NCBI GenBank assembly: GCA_001804785.1
Contig: MHBG01000048.1
Coordinates: 1-64,000 of the forward strand
Direction of reading: 5' to 3'
DNA: 64,000 nucleotides
DNA from: Lentisphaerae bacterium GWF2_45_14
GTDB lineage: Bacteria; Verrucomicrobiota; Lentisphaeria; Victivallales; GWF2-45-14
Part shown: positions 7,817 through 15,436 of the stretch, in pieces
Layout of the letters: each line of letters begins with the position of its first letter
Numbering within the stretch: position 1 is the first letter of the stretch
The notes under the pieces: generated by a model
Told to the model about the DNA's origin: nothing
The model's input: the letters and a program-made list of their open reading frames with translations, nothing else
Databases searched by the model: none
Position numbers and translations under genes: made by a program

Positions 7817-8263
7817 ATGAGCGAAGAAGAAGCCAACAACAAGACAAATCAGGAAGAAGGAACCACTCGTGGACGCAGAGGAATAAAACAAGCGACTGAA
7901 GAAGTTGTCGAAAAAAAACGTAAAGAAAAATTTTATCGCGTCCAGTTTCAGGCCAAATCACACCCTAACGATGAGGATATGGTAACACTCAGCGTAAACG
8001 GCGAAATGCTTGTGATCCAGCGAGAGCACGAAGTGGTTGTTCCTGAACGTTTTCTCGAAGTTGCCAATCATGCAATTGCTCCTCAGTATCGTCAGCTTCC
8101 GGGGGTAACGCGTAAGGTTGTTGGCAAGATTCAGACATTTCCTTATACCATTCTCGGTGAGGCAACCGAATCTGAATTCGTCCGCCTGCGCAACGAAGGA
8201 AACAAAGCCACCAAGAAACTGATCGCAGAAAATAATCTCAAGGCCAATCAAAGCGAGGCTTAA
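7817..8263 (+). CDS. Hypothetical head-region protein
   Basis: A 148-residue charged protein: a disordered N-terminus (EEEANNKTNQEEGTTRGRRG), then a compact beta-rich domain (FYRVQFQAKSHPNDEDMVTLSVNGEMLVIQ). AAAAGGAAAAG precedes the ATG. It lies after the capsid gene and ahead of the neck genes. A minor head protein role is likely by position only. Confidence 0.65.
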   Translation: MSEEEANNKTNQEEGTTRGRRGIKQATEEVVEKKRKEKFYRVQFQAKSHPNDEDMVTLSVNGEMLVIQREHEVVVPERFLEVANHAIAPQYRQLPGVTRKVVGKIQTFPYTILGEATESEFVRLRNEGNKATKKLIAENNLKANQSEA

Positions 8264-8266
8264 AAA

Positions 8267-8875
8267 ATGCCGAAGAGCTACAATTCTTTTGATGACGTTG
8301 TTTTCGATGTGCAGCTTGAAGTGCCGCAGGTATCGACCGAGGCGGCCTTGCGTGCCTTGCGTTTTGCCTTGCGTGAATTCTGCATTGATTCAGAGTCATG
8401 GGTTGAGGAAATTGACAAGACAATCGATGAAGATGTTTTATCATATGACTTGACCGAAACTTACGACGCTGATGTTCACAGGCTTAAGAGTGTAAAACTC
8501 AGGCAGTTGAGCAGTTCGGAAATCTTCGACAATATTTGTCCGCTTCGGACAGAGAAGTATTCATTGGTTGAAGACTATCAGCTCACTTTCAAAGAATCAA
8601 AAGATTTAACAGCGTATGATGGCGGCACGTTGCGGACAAAGGTTGTATTCCGTCCGCGTCTGAACTCAGGCAATGCACCAGTGCGGATTATCGAACGTTG
8701 TGCTCCCGGCGTGATTGCAAAAGCGGTTCAGGGTTTGTTCATGCAAGTCGGAAAGCCTTGGAGCAATCCGGAATTGGCAAGCTACTGGCTGCAAAAATAT
8801 AATTCTGAGATAACCGCCGCACTCGCAAACGTATCCATGAATTACACGGATGAAAACGAAGGATTCTCAGCATGA
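8267..8875 (+). CDS. Putative head-tail adaptor/neck protein
   Basis: A 202-residue protein with SYNSFDDVVFDVQLEVPQVSTEAALRALRFALREFCIDS at its N-terminus, a pattern common in podovirus neck proteins that sit below the portal. Helical start and end flank a beta-rich centre. It is tightly packed between its neighbours: 3 bp after the previous stop and overlapping the next start by 4 bp. Function is inferred from position and sequence style. Confidence 0.65.
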   Translation: MPKSYNSFDDVVFDVQLEVPQVSTEAALRALRFALREFCIDSESWVEEIDKTIDEDVLSYDLTETYDADVHRLKSVKLRQLSSSEIFDNICPLRTEKYSLVEDYQLTFKESKDLTAYDGGTLRTKVVFRPRLNSGNAPVRIIERCAPGVIAKAVQGLFMQVGKPWSNPELASYWLQKYNSEITAALANVSMNYTDENEGFSA

Positions 8876-9216
8876 TTGCAAGTGATATCATAACAGCTGC
8901 CAGGCACGGACTTGCCGACAGCGTGGCGCCGTATCGATGGGAAGACTCCTTAATGCTTTTATATCTCAATGACAGCATAAGGGAAATACGCGAGAAGCGA
9001 GCAGATGCGCGAATGAATGACGAAGGAGATGAAGACGGCGGATTCACCGAGCTTACAGCAATCAGTGAAACAATCCCGATCCGGGATGAGTTCAAATCAC
9101 CGATGATAGACTTTCTGCTTTTTCGTTGTTTCGAAAACGACTCGGACGAAAAACGAGACGAAAATAAATCCGCGGGTTATGGAAAGAGATTTTACGATAA
9201 ACTCGGAGTTGCTTGA
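8872..9216 (+). CDS. Small neck-region protein, function unknown
   Basis: A 114-residue protein (IITAARHGLADSVAPYRWEDSLMLLYLNDSIREIREKRADAR) with the helical profile of head-completion proteins such as P22 gp4-like adaptors. ATGA overlap with the preceding gene and TGATG overlap with the next indicate translational coupling. Confidence 0.65.
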   Translation: MIASDIITAARHGLADSVAPYRWEDSLMLLYLNDSIREIREKRADARMNDEGDEDGGFTELTAISETIPIRDEFKSPMIDFLLFRCFENDSDEKRDENKSAGYGKRFYDKLGVA

Positions 9217-10469
9217 TGAGCGAAATCACAATCACCCTGAACACAACAACAAAGACCGGCCGGGCTTCGGGAATAGCTGTACTACTCGATACGGTCGAGC
9301 TTACGCTTTCAGAAATAGGGGATAATGAAGCGGCAAGTATTTATGCTTTTGTGCAGTTTCGCGGAGTAACATACGCCGGTTGCCAGTTTGCGGCGGTTGA
9401 TGGAGATTTGACAAAAGCAATCGGAACGATGTCGCTGAATACTGCTACTCTCAAAGCTGCGTTCTCCAATATTCATCCGGACGGCGTGAGGTGTTTTCCG
9501 TTGACAGTTATCAACACAGCAAGCGGAAACTCCACTGTTTGCGTTTGTGATTTCAATATTCGAAATAATCCGGCGACACCGCCGAGTACTGCGGACGAAA
9601 TAGAAGAAACTTGGCTCCATACTCATGGCAATCTTGCAATTCTAAGTGAAATTCTGGATGCCGGAAGCGGAAATATAATTACAGCTGAAGAACGAGCAAA
9701 TCTTGCCGCTCTCTTGACGCATGGACATACAGTAAGTGCGATTTCAGACTTTGATGATGAGGTTTCAAACAATACTGACGTGGCCGCAAATACAGATACA
9801 AGACATGGACATGTCAATTTTTCACTGCTAGAAACTTATGAGCAAACGGAGGCTAACCTGGCCGACGCGGTTACAAAAAAACACGAACACGTTAATTTTT
9901 CATTGTTGGAGACATACGAACAGACAGAAGCCAATCTTGCAGATGCAGTTTCTAAAAAACATGAACACACAAATTCAGCTCCATTGGATAAGATTACAGA
10001 AGATGCAGTAACCGGACTGCCGCTTTATGATGGCAATTCAATCGGAGGGACTGGTAATGTTCGCGCCCCGGTCGGTGCGGTGTCAGGTAATATTCCGATC
10101 TTTGACGATGAAACCGGGGAGCTGCTTGCGGATTCGGGATTCGGTAAGGTAGCTCAAGTAACAATTACAGATGACACCACGACAAGCATAAGCCTCGGAC
10201 TTGTCGCCACATACAGGGCATTCAAGCTTGAATACGTACTTGACGATGGAACAAATTATCGCAAAGGAGTGCTTGATATTATTCACGATGGAACAAGCGC
10301 AACTCTTGCGCCTGGAGCTTACGTGGACTCCGGCACAATAACTGGTATAAGTTTTGATGCGGATATTGATTCCGGAAATGTACGCTTACTCGCTATTGCT
10401 GCAAGTGTTGGGAGTAATTTTAAAATGGTTTATCGAATCGTCAATGTTTTACCAGTATCAACATCATAA
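9216..10469 (+). CDS. Fibre-like virion protein with internal tandem repeat
   Basis: About 417 residues. The N-terminus (1-115) is a beta-rich domain, followed by a HTHGNL linker and a His/Gly-rich shaft. The shaft contains two nearly identical 26-residue repeats (VNFSLLETYEQTEANLADAV) and a third partial one starting HEHTN. The C-terminus is another beta domain. This resembles phage fibres or baseplate wedges that contact the host surface. The start is ATG 9216, overlapping the previous stop, with GGAG eight bases upstream; the TTG used in the ORF track has no advantage. Confidence 0.7.
   Translation: MSEITITLNTTTKTGRASGIAVLLDTVELTLSEIGDNEAASIYAFVQFRGVTYAGCQFAAVDGDLTKAIGTMSLNTATLKAAFSNIHPDGVRCFPLTVINTASGNSTVCVCDFNIRNNPATPPSTADEIEETWLHTHGNLAILSEILDAGSGNIITAEERANLAALLTHGHTVSAISDFDDEVSNNTDVAANTDTRHGHVNFSLLETYEQTEANLADAVTKKHEHVNFSLLETYEQTEANLADAVSKKHEHTNSAPLDKITEDAVTGLPLYDGNSIGGTGNVRAPVGAVSGNIPIFDDETGELLADSGFGKVAQVTITDDTTTSISLGLVATYRAFKLEYVLDDGTNYRKGVLDIIHDGTSATLAPGAYVDSGTITGISFDADIDSGNVRLLAIAASVGSNFKMVYRIVNVLPVSTS
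9804..9959 (+). repeat. Two 78-bp tandem coding repeats in the fibre gene
   Basis: Units 9804-9881 and 9882-9959 encode almost the same 26 residues but differ at many third codon positions (for example ctgctagaaacttatgag against ttgttggagacatacgaa). The duplication is therefore old and held by protein-level selection. Confidence 0.85.
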
Positions 10470-10480
10470 AAGAGGAAAAT

Positions 10481-11335
10481 ATGAAGAATAGATTTTTAGC
10501 AGGAATTTTCATTGGACTTACAATTCTCGGTATAGCCGCAACCGTCCCTCTTGTATACGAAAATCTTGACATTAAAACCGTCCTGAGAGTCGATACAATC
10601 AGCAAATATCTGAATGCCAGTGGCGTCTATGTCGAGAGTGTTCAGATGCTCAACAATACAATTCGCGCAAGTGCGTTTTATAAGGGCGATATTGAAATTG
10701 GATCAGGCGCTGGCTCCGGCGACATGACTGCGGCAGTCTATGACCCTACGAGCAAGGCCGCAGATGCGTTCGATATGGATAACATGTCTGAGGGTTCAAC
10801 TAATCTGATTTTGACAGGTACAGAAAGGACGAATATATCCACAGCGACAAGCCATGCTTCCAGCACATCAAATCCTCATTCGGTTACGGCCTCGCAAGCG
10901 GGGGCTATTACTTCGCCAATATATATAAATATGCTGACGAAGGTTCCCGATGCAATCGGCGCTGGTACGTGGGATGTCGTCATACAAACTACTCACTTCT
11001 ATAATGGCTCCTTCCGAAATACGCTAGCGGCGGCAGACGGCGACAATTTTACAGTCAATTTTTCGTGTCCGGCAGGGACATATAGGTTTGATATTAACAT
11101 CATAAAAAACACGAATGCGGCTAAACTCGACATGTTTGTTGATGCCGCAAAAATCCTTGATGCTGGCGATTATTATGCAGCCGTAGCATCGGCGATAGAA
11201 ATTACGTCAATTACCGGCGTAGCGTTGACAGCAGGATCTCACACGTTAAAATTCGCGATAAATGGCAAAAACGCTTCCTCCAGTGCCTACATCATAAATA
11301 TGAGCGCAATCCAAATTACAAGAACGGGGGATTAA
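10481..11335 (+). CDS. Fibre-like protein with N-terminal signal/anchor segment
   Basis: A 284-residue protein whose first 25 residues (MKNRFLAGIFIGLTILGIAA) form a signal peptide or membrane anchor without a lipobox. The middle contains GSGDMTAAVYDPTSKAADAF, a fibre motif often found in phage tail proteins. The C-terminal 130 residues look like a galactose-binding-type beta sandwich (GTYRFDINIIKNTNAAKLDMFVD). A secretion signal on a virion protein is unusual; alternatively it may be a membrane-displayed protein. AGAGGAAAAT precedes the ATG. Confidence 0.6.
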   Translation: MKNRFLAGIFIGLTILGIAATVPLVYENLDIKTVLRVDTISKYLNASGVYVESVQMLNNTIRASAFYKGDIEIGSGAGSGDMTAAVYDPTSKAADAFDMDNMSEGSTNLILTGTERTNISTATSHASSTSNPHSVTASQAGAITSPIYINMLTKVPDAIGAGTWDVVIQTTHFYNGSFRNTLAAADGDNFTVNFSCPAGTYRFDINIIKNTNAAKLDMFVDAAKILDAGDYYAAVASAIEITSITGVALTAGSHTLKFAINGKNASSSAYIINMSAIQITRTGD

Positions 11336-11337
11336 TT

Positions 11338-11607
11338 ATGAAAAAAACAGCGTATCAGTCTGACGGTAACGGCGGCGTTATAGCGGTTGAAATTGAGGTT
11401 GATGAAAAAACTTTCATATCAAAACTTGTTTTGACAGATCGTCTAATTGCGCTCGGCAAACTCTCTGATGCTTTGAACGCTCTCAACTCTGATACTGTTA
11501 AGAAAGCTCGGTGGGACGCGTCTACGGAAATAGCCATCGACGATGCGGACGTTATCGCAGTTTTGACCGCGATAGGAATAACAAATACATCAACGATTTT
11601 ATATTGA
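11338..11607 (+). CDS. Small hypothetical protein after the fibre gene
   Basis: An 89-residue acidic protein (AYQSDGNGGVIAVEIEVDEK...LDALNALN) starting 3 bp after the fibre stop. It could be a fibre chaperone or assembly catalyst by position. No motif is recognised. Confidence 0.55.
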   Translation: MKKTAYQSDGNGGVIAVEIEVDEKTFISKLVLTDRLIALGKLSDALNALNSDTVKKARWDASTEIAIDDADVIAVLTAIGITNTSTILY

Positions 11608-11617
11608 AGAGCAAGAA

Positions 11618-11833
11618 ATGAAAAACACAAGGATTATCGCAGGAGCGTTGATTGTCATAGTGATTGCAATGCTCCTTGCCGGGTGCATGAACAAGCATAT
11701 CGCGCAATGGAAGTACGATACTCAGACGATGCGAATAGCCGAGGCCTATTACCTTGACGATACGTCAATCAAAATATGGTCTGAAGGGACGGGCAAAACA
11801 ATTGAGATAAGCCCTACAGTCGTAGGGATGTAA
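11618..11833 (+). CDS. Small lipoprotein
   Basis: 71 residues. The first 23 form a lipoprotein signal peptide ending in the lipobox LLAGC, so the mature 49-residue chain should be membrane-tethered. Such small lipoproteins just ahead of a holin can be outer-membrane spanin subunits, but no partner inner-membrane spanin is evident. Confidence 0.7.
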   Translation: MKNTRIIAGALIVIVIAMLLAGCMNKHIAQWKYDTQTMRIAEAYYLDDTSIKIWSEGTGKTIEISPTVVGM

Positions 11834-11858
11834 TAAACAAAAAACAGAAAGGATTGGA

Positions 11859-12224
11859 ATGAGACTCGCAATGATCGTAATCGCAATGTTCGGCCTCCTG
11901 ATAGCCTCCGGCTGTCTGACTACCGAACAGCAGGCACAGGTAACTTCGACAATCGAATCAGTCGTTGACGCGGCTCTGCCCGTGGCGGCTCAGCTCGGCA
12001 CAGTGGCGGCACAGGCGTATGTGTCTCAGCAGGTATCCGAGGGGAATCTTACAACCGAACAGGCTCAGGCTATTAATTCTGCCATTGCCTCGGTCGCTTC
12101 GGGCATTACAGCGGCGGTTGTCGGAACCGCGACTGCTGAAACCGCGAAGGATGTAAAATCCCCGTGGCTTTCAACGTCGGTCAGGAACCGCGTTGTTAAT
12201 GACGCGCTTTCCCGATTGAAATAA
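11859..12224 (+). CDS. Helical lipoprotein
   Basis: 121 residues with a signal peptide and lipobox LIASGC, then an Ala-rich helical chain (VDAALPVAAQLGTVAAQAYV) containing the repeated phrase TTEQ-AQ. It lies between the small lipoprotein and a terminator hairpin. A role in host-envelope disruption is possible by context but no spanin signature is clear. Confidence 0.65.
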   Translation: MRLAMIVIAMFGLLIASGCLTTEQQAQVTSTIESVVDAALPVAAQLGTVAAQAYVSQQVSEGNLTTEQAQAINSAIASVASGITAAVVGTATAETAKDVKSPWLSTSVRNRVVNDALSRLK

Positions 12225-12231
12225 TATTCAT

Positions 12232-12260
12232 GCCCCGGCTCGGGTGGAGTCGGGGCTTTA
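12232..12260 (+). terminator. Candidate terminator before the metacaspase
   Basis: GCCCCG (12232-12237) and CGGGGC (12251-12256) pair around a 13-base loop, followed by TTTAT. The U-run is short, so termination may be partial. Confidence 0.5.
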
Positions 12261-12305
12261 TCGAGAGGGTACAATGGTGAACTCCCGATAAGGAAAGGAT
12301 GAATT

Positions 12306-13070
12306 ATGAAAAGAATATTGCTGCTTGCCGGGACAAATTATACTGGAGAATCTCATAAACTTCGTGGATGTGTACAAGACACTTATAAGCTTTCTTCGAA
12401 GTTCGGGAAAATAGGTATTGACGATAGACAGATACTCCGTGAAGATGATATGAGTAAAAAGAACTGGCTTGATTTGCTTCTCAAAGCCGTTCTTGAAGCA
12501 CAGCCCGGAGATGAAATATATCACGGGCATTCACACCACGGCACATGGTATCCTGACCAGTCCGAAGAAGACGGGCGCGGTGAAGCATGGGTTCCGGATG
12601 ACTGGAACTATGATACCCAATCACTTATTACAGATGATGAAATGGATGAAGTTCTCGCACACCTTCACCCGGAAGCATTTTTTATAGACTGGCCGGATTG
12701 CTGTCATGCGTCAGGATCACTTCGTTCAATTGCGTTTGGAAACGAAATTCCGCGTTTTGTGGTTAACCCCGAACTCCCGGAAGATACGGGAATTGTTCGA
12801 ATCACAAAGACCGTTCTTCCTCTTTATCGCCACAATGTCGTACAATTGGCGGCTTGCCGCTCCGATCAGACCAGCGCGGACGCTTTTATCGAAGGGGAAT
12901 GGTGTGGAGCATTCACGCACTATGCGCTTAAGGCATGGGACGACGCAGGAAATATTTCGTTCGGCAATCTGATAGACAGAGCCGGAAAACTCCTTTCCAG
13001 ATTCGGATACAGCCAATGCCCGGAATATGTGGGTTCAGAGTCAAACATGGAAAGGTTTATGTTGTCATGA
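12306..13070 (+). CDS. Metacaspase-like protease (peptidase C14)
   Basis: This 254-residue protein matches the metacaspase fold. The N-terminal strand is RILLLAGTNY with KLRGCVQDTYKL as in bacterial and plant metacaspases. The catalytic His lies in YHGHSHHGTW (H78). An acidic segment and LITDDEMDEVL follow, then the nucleophile in FFIDWPDCCHASGS (C133). Family members cleave after Arg or Lys. There is no extra domain or signal peptide, so the protein is probably cytoplasmic. AAAGGATGAATT precedes the ATG. The stop overlaps the start of the nuclease gene (ATGA), so the two are translationally coupled. Late-operon position beside lipoproteins and a holin suggests action at the end of infection; substrates are unknown. 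Confidence 0.88.
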   Translation: MKRILLLAGTNYTGESHKLRGCVQDTYKLSSKFGKIGIDDRQILREDDMSKKNWLDLLLKAVLEAQPGDEIYHGHSHHGTWYPDQSEEDGRGEAWVPDDWNYDTQSLITDDEMDEVLAHLHPEAFFIDWPDCCHASGSLRSIAFGNEIPRFVVNPELPEDTGIVRITKTVLPLYRHNVVQLAACRSDQTSADAFIEGEWCGAFTHYALKAWDDAGNISFGNLIDRAGKLLSRFGYSQCPEYVGSESNMERFMLS

Positions 13071-14215
13071 TAACACGCGGAGACATTGAAGAGCGCAAGC
13101 CGTTTCTCCCGGAAATGACCGGGGCGAAAGTAACGAGCCATGAATTTTACGATGTAGCATTCGACTCTTTTCACAAAGTTCCATTCTGGACTCTTCACCG
13201 CGTTACGCCTGGACGAACAATGAAGAAATTTCATAGAGATGGAACACCAATCGAAATAGGGCGCGGCTGTGGAAACTTCTGTGCCGATCCGATGATTGTC
13301 GAATCACCAGCAGGGAGCGCGTACGCTCTTTCAGGTTACGATACCGGACACCTCGTCCCGGCAGAGGCCATGCAATTTGATAAACGGGCGCTTGCTGACA
13401 GCTTTTACACCAGCAATGCGTGTCCACAGACGGACGAGCTTAATTGTGGTCCGTGGCGCACTCTGGAGCATAACGCATTCAAGTCTGCAATGAAGGGTAG
13501 GGAGCTTGTCGTCATAGCCGGGGCAATCTTCACGGAAGGAAAGAGATATTTATCGTCCGGAGTTGCTATCCCTGATGAGTTTTTTAAAGTCGTTGTCTGC
13601 CAGAAAGAGGGAATATACGATTGCTGGATTATGACCAACTCAGAAAAGCCGATTGTCAAGTTCGTTACGCTGTCGGATATCGAATATCGTGCCGGACTGG
13701 TTTTCCCGTTCCGGGATTTCAGGCACGTCCCGGACTTTATGACCGCCGCGTCTTCACGTGAACTCCGCGCATTGAACGGAATCAAAATCGAGAATCTTCT
13801 CAATGGCGAATACACCATGCTTGAGGATTATATGTGGAATCCGCACGATGCAGAATATCCCGATGCAAGAATAAAAATACCGAAAGGATTCACTACCGAC
13901 TTCGGCAGCGTACCGGGAATCGTTCAGAATGTTTTTCCGCCTATAGGCACGTTCCGCGATCCGGATTTCTTGGGGCATGACTTGCTGTACGGAACGGAAT
14001 ATTTCGAATGGGAAGGGATTGCGTACAAGATAATCAAAGAACCTTCTAAAAATCGTGCCGAATGCGACTGGCGATTGCTTGAGTCTCTCAAGGCTGACGG
14101 CGATTCATGGTTCTCAAGAAATACTATCTGGAGTGCGGTGAAAGTCGGCGGCGGCTTCGTGTGGGCAAAACATAATCCGGAATCGATCGAGGCAAACAGG
14201 AAACTTTTAAAATAA
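13067..14215 (+). CDS. NUC-family endonuclease fused to a DUF1353 domain
   Basis: A 382-residue protein. Residues 30-235 form a DNA/RNA non-specific (beta-beta-alpha-Me) endonuclease with the active-site motif YDTGHLVPAEAM (H95; DTGH in place of the usual DRGH) and the metal-binding context FYTSNACPQTDELNCGPWRTLE. Residues 240-382 carry DUF1353: KGFTTDFGSVPGIV, DFLGHDLLYG and AECDWRLLESL. The ATG at 13067 overlaps the metacaspase stop. The longer ORF-track start (12935) lies inside the metacaspase gene and is rejected. Proposed role is degradation of nucleic acid late in infection, possibly released or processed by the metacaspase; that link is inference. Confidence 0.85.
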   Translation: MITRGDIEERKPFLPEMTGAKVTSHEFYDVAFDSFHKVPFWTLHRVTPGRTMKKFHRDGTPIEIGRGCGNFCADPMIVESPAGSAYALSGYDTGHLVPAEAMQFDKRALADSFYTSNACPQTDELNCGPWRTLEHNAFKSAMKGRELVVIAGAIFTEGKRYLSSGVAIPDEFFKVVVCQKEGIYDCWIMTNSEKPIVKFVTLSDIEYRAGLVFPFRDFRHVPDFMTAASSRELRALNGIKIENLLNGEYTMLEDYMWNPHDAEYPDARIKIPKGFTTDFGSVPGIVQNVFPPIGTFRDPDFLGHDLLYGTEYFEWEGIAYKIIKEPSKNRAECDWRLLESLKADGDSWFSRNTIWSAVKVGGGFVWAKHNPESIEANRKLLK

Positions 14216-14229
14216 AGGGAGTCGGGGAA

Positions 14230-14529
14230 GTGAAGGACATATTTCAAAAAGGAGTTGAATTGCTTCCAGTTGTATCGCTGGCGGTATTCGGAGGACTTAC
14301 GAGGACACTGGTCGGAAAGAACCTCAAAGAGCGTTACAACTGGCGCATTGGCATAACCGAAATGGTGATTGCCGGCTTCGCCGGAGTCGTCCTTCATCTG
14401 CTGATGTCAGAATACAATATTTCCGAGGGATATAAATCTGCGGCAATCGCCCTGTCCGGGTACTCTGCCCGTGAAGTTTTGGGACTACTGCGGACGGGAC
14501 TGCTTAAAAAGATTTCGGGAGGAAAGTAG
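14230..14529 (+). CDS. Putative holin (LydA/holin superfamily III-like)
   Basis: A 99-residue protein with three hydrophobic segments (LPVVSLAVFGGLTRTLVG, ITEMVIAGFAGVVLHLLM, SAAIALSGYSAREVLGLL) and a basic C-terminus, the profile of LydA-type holins. It would form timed pores in the inner membrane. The start is GTG with GGGAGTCGGGG upstream. It is the only holin-like gene in the phage, immediately after the nuclease. Confidence 0.7.
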   Translation: MKDIFQKGVELLPVVSLAVFGGLTRTLVGKNLKERYNWRIGITEMVIAGFAGVVLHLLMSEYNISEGYKSAAIALSGYSAREVLGLLRTGLLKKISGGK

Positions 14530-14783
14530 TGAAACTGGTACTGGTAGAGTGGGCTGACTCAAAAAGAATGTCTGACGGATGGATATATAATAATGAAGTG
14601 AAGCCGTCTGTCTGTGTAAATAAATCTGTTGGATGGATTCTTGAATCTACAAAAGACATTCTTGTCATAGCTCCTCACAGGGGAATAAACGAAGAGACAA
14701 ATTACGGTGCAATATCAATTCCGAAATGTGCCATAAAAAGAATTTTTAAGGTGGAAAAGAAGAAGGTCAAAAAGGTAAAATGA
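14529..14783 (+). CDS. Small phage protein, function unknown
   Basis: 84 residues beginning MKLVLVEWADSKRMSDGWIY, containing GWILESTKDILVIAPHRG and IPKCAIKRI, a pattern of small conserved tail/lysis-region proteins in many phages. GTG start after GGAGGAAAG; the start overlaps the holin stop codon and the end overlaps the next gene (ATGA). The C-terminus is Lys-rich. Confidence 0.65.
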   Translation: MKLVLVEWADSKRMSDGWIYNNEVKPSVCVNKSVGWILESTKDILVIAPHRGINEETNYGAISIPKCAIKRIFKVEKKKVKKVK

Positions 14784-15436
14784 AGCGTTCTGGAACAGTT
14801 TATTTTCTTGGAAAGGGCAAAGAATCCTGCGTTTCGTTCAGTCCGCATGCGCGGGTATGGGCATGTAATGATTGGTATGTTTCCTATCCGAGGGTAAAGC
14901 CGGAAAGAGTTTATCAGATTCATACAGAAGAAAAAGAATGGAGGCTCCCGGCCGGACGCTATGTAAGATGGAAAAAGAATTGTGAAAAAATCAAAGCTCA
15001 AATTGTTGTAAGAACTGACGTAGGAGTAAAAAACCAACGCTTCTTTGATAGCGCAAGCGCTCGTAAAGAAATGGGGGAAGATTTTTTTGGAGGGTCATTC
15101 AGCTTCATGTTCTATGACGCAATAAAAGAAGGTGTTGCAAAAATTATTCTCAAGGGTTTTTTGCTTCTTCAACACGGCGAATATGAATGGCAGACACCTG
15201 CAATACTGATGAATATCAAAATTGCAAGAGAACACGGAATAGACGTTCAATGGACATGGGAAAATGACCGTAAGTCTCAACTTGTTTCGGCGGTTAAAAT
15301 GTTTGGCAAAGTACGTGAGGTCAAAATGAACTATGGAGACGAGGACGAATGTGTCAAGAAGATAGATGTCGTTAAGTCCTGTGGACTTGAAAACCTTAAA
15401 TCAATAACGGAATTGAATAATGAAACTTCAAATTGA
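14780..15436 (+). CDS. Rossmann-like phage protein (DUF115/MptE-like)
   Basis: 218 residues. The N-terminus, TVYFLGKGKES followed by ARVWACNDWY and YQIHTE, plus the later FGGSFSFMFYDAIKEGVAKIIL, GEYEWQTPAILMNI and AREHGIDVQW, match a widespread phage protein with a nucleotide-binding-like alpha/beta fold, sometimes likened to MptE or sialyltransferase-like enzymes. The usual N-terminal GxxPS loop is replaced by GKGKES. Enzymatic role unknown; glycan or nucleotide chemistry is a guess. Confidence 0.6.
   Translation: MKRSGTVYFLGKGKESCVSFSPHARVWACNDWYVSYPRVKPERVYQIHTEEKEWRLPAGRYVRWKKNCEKIKAQIVVRTDVGVKNQRFFDSASARKEMGEDFFGGSFSFMFYDAIKEGVAKIILKGFLLLQHGEYEWQTPAILMNIKIAREHGIDVQWTWENDRKSQLVSAVKMFGKVREVKMNYGDEDECVKKIDVVKSCGLENLKSITELNNETSN

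Noticed and set aside
12935-13066. Upstream extension of the nuclease ORF
   Set aside because: These 44 codons overlap the metacaspase C-terminus; the ATG at 13067 in the ATGA overlap explains the start better.
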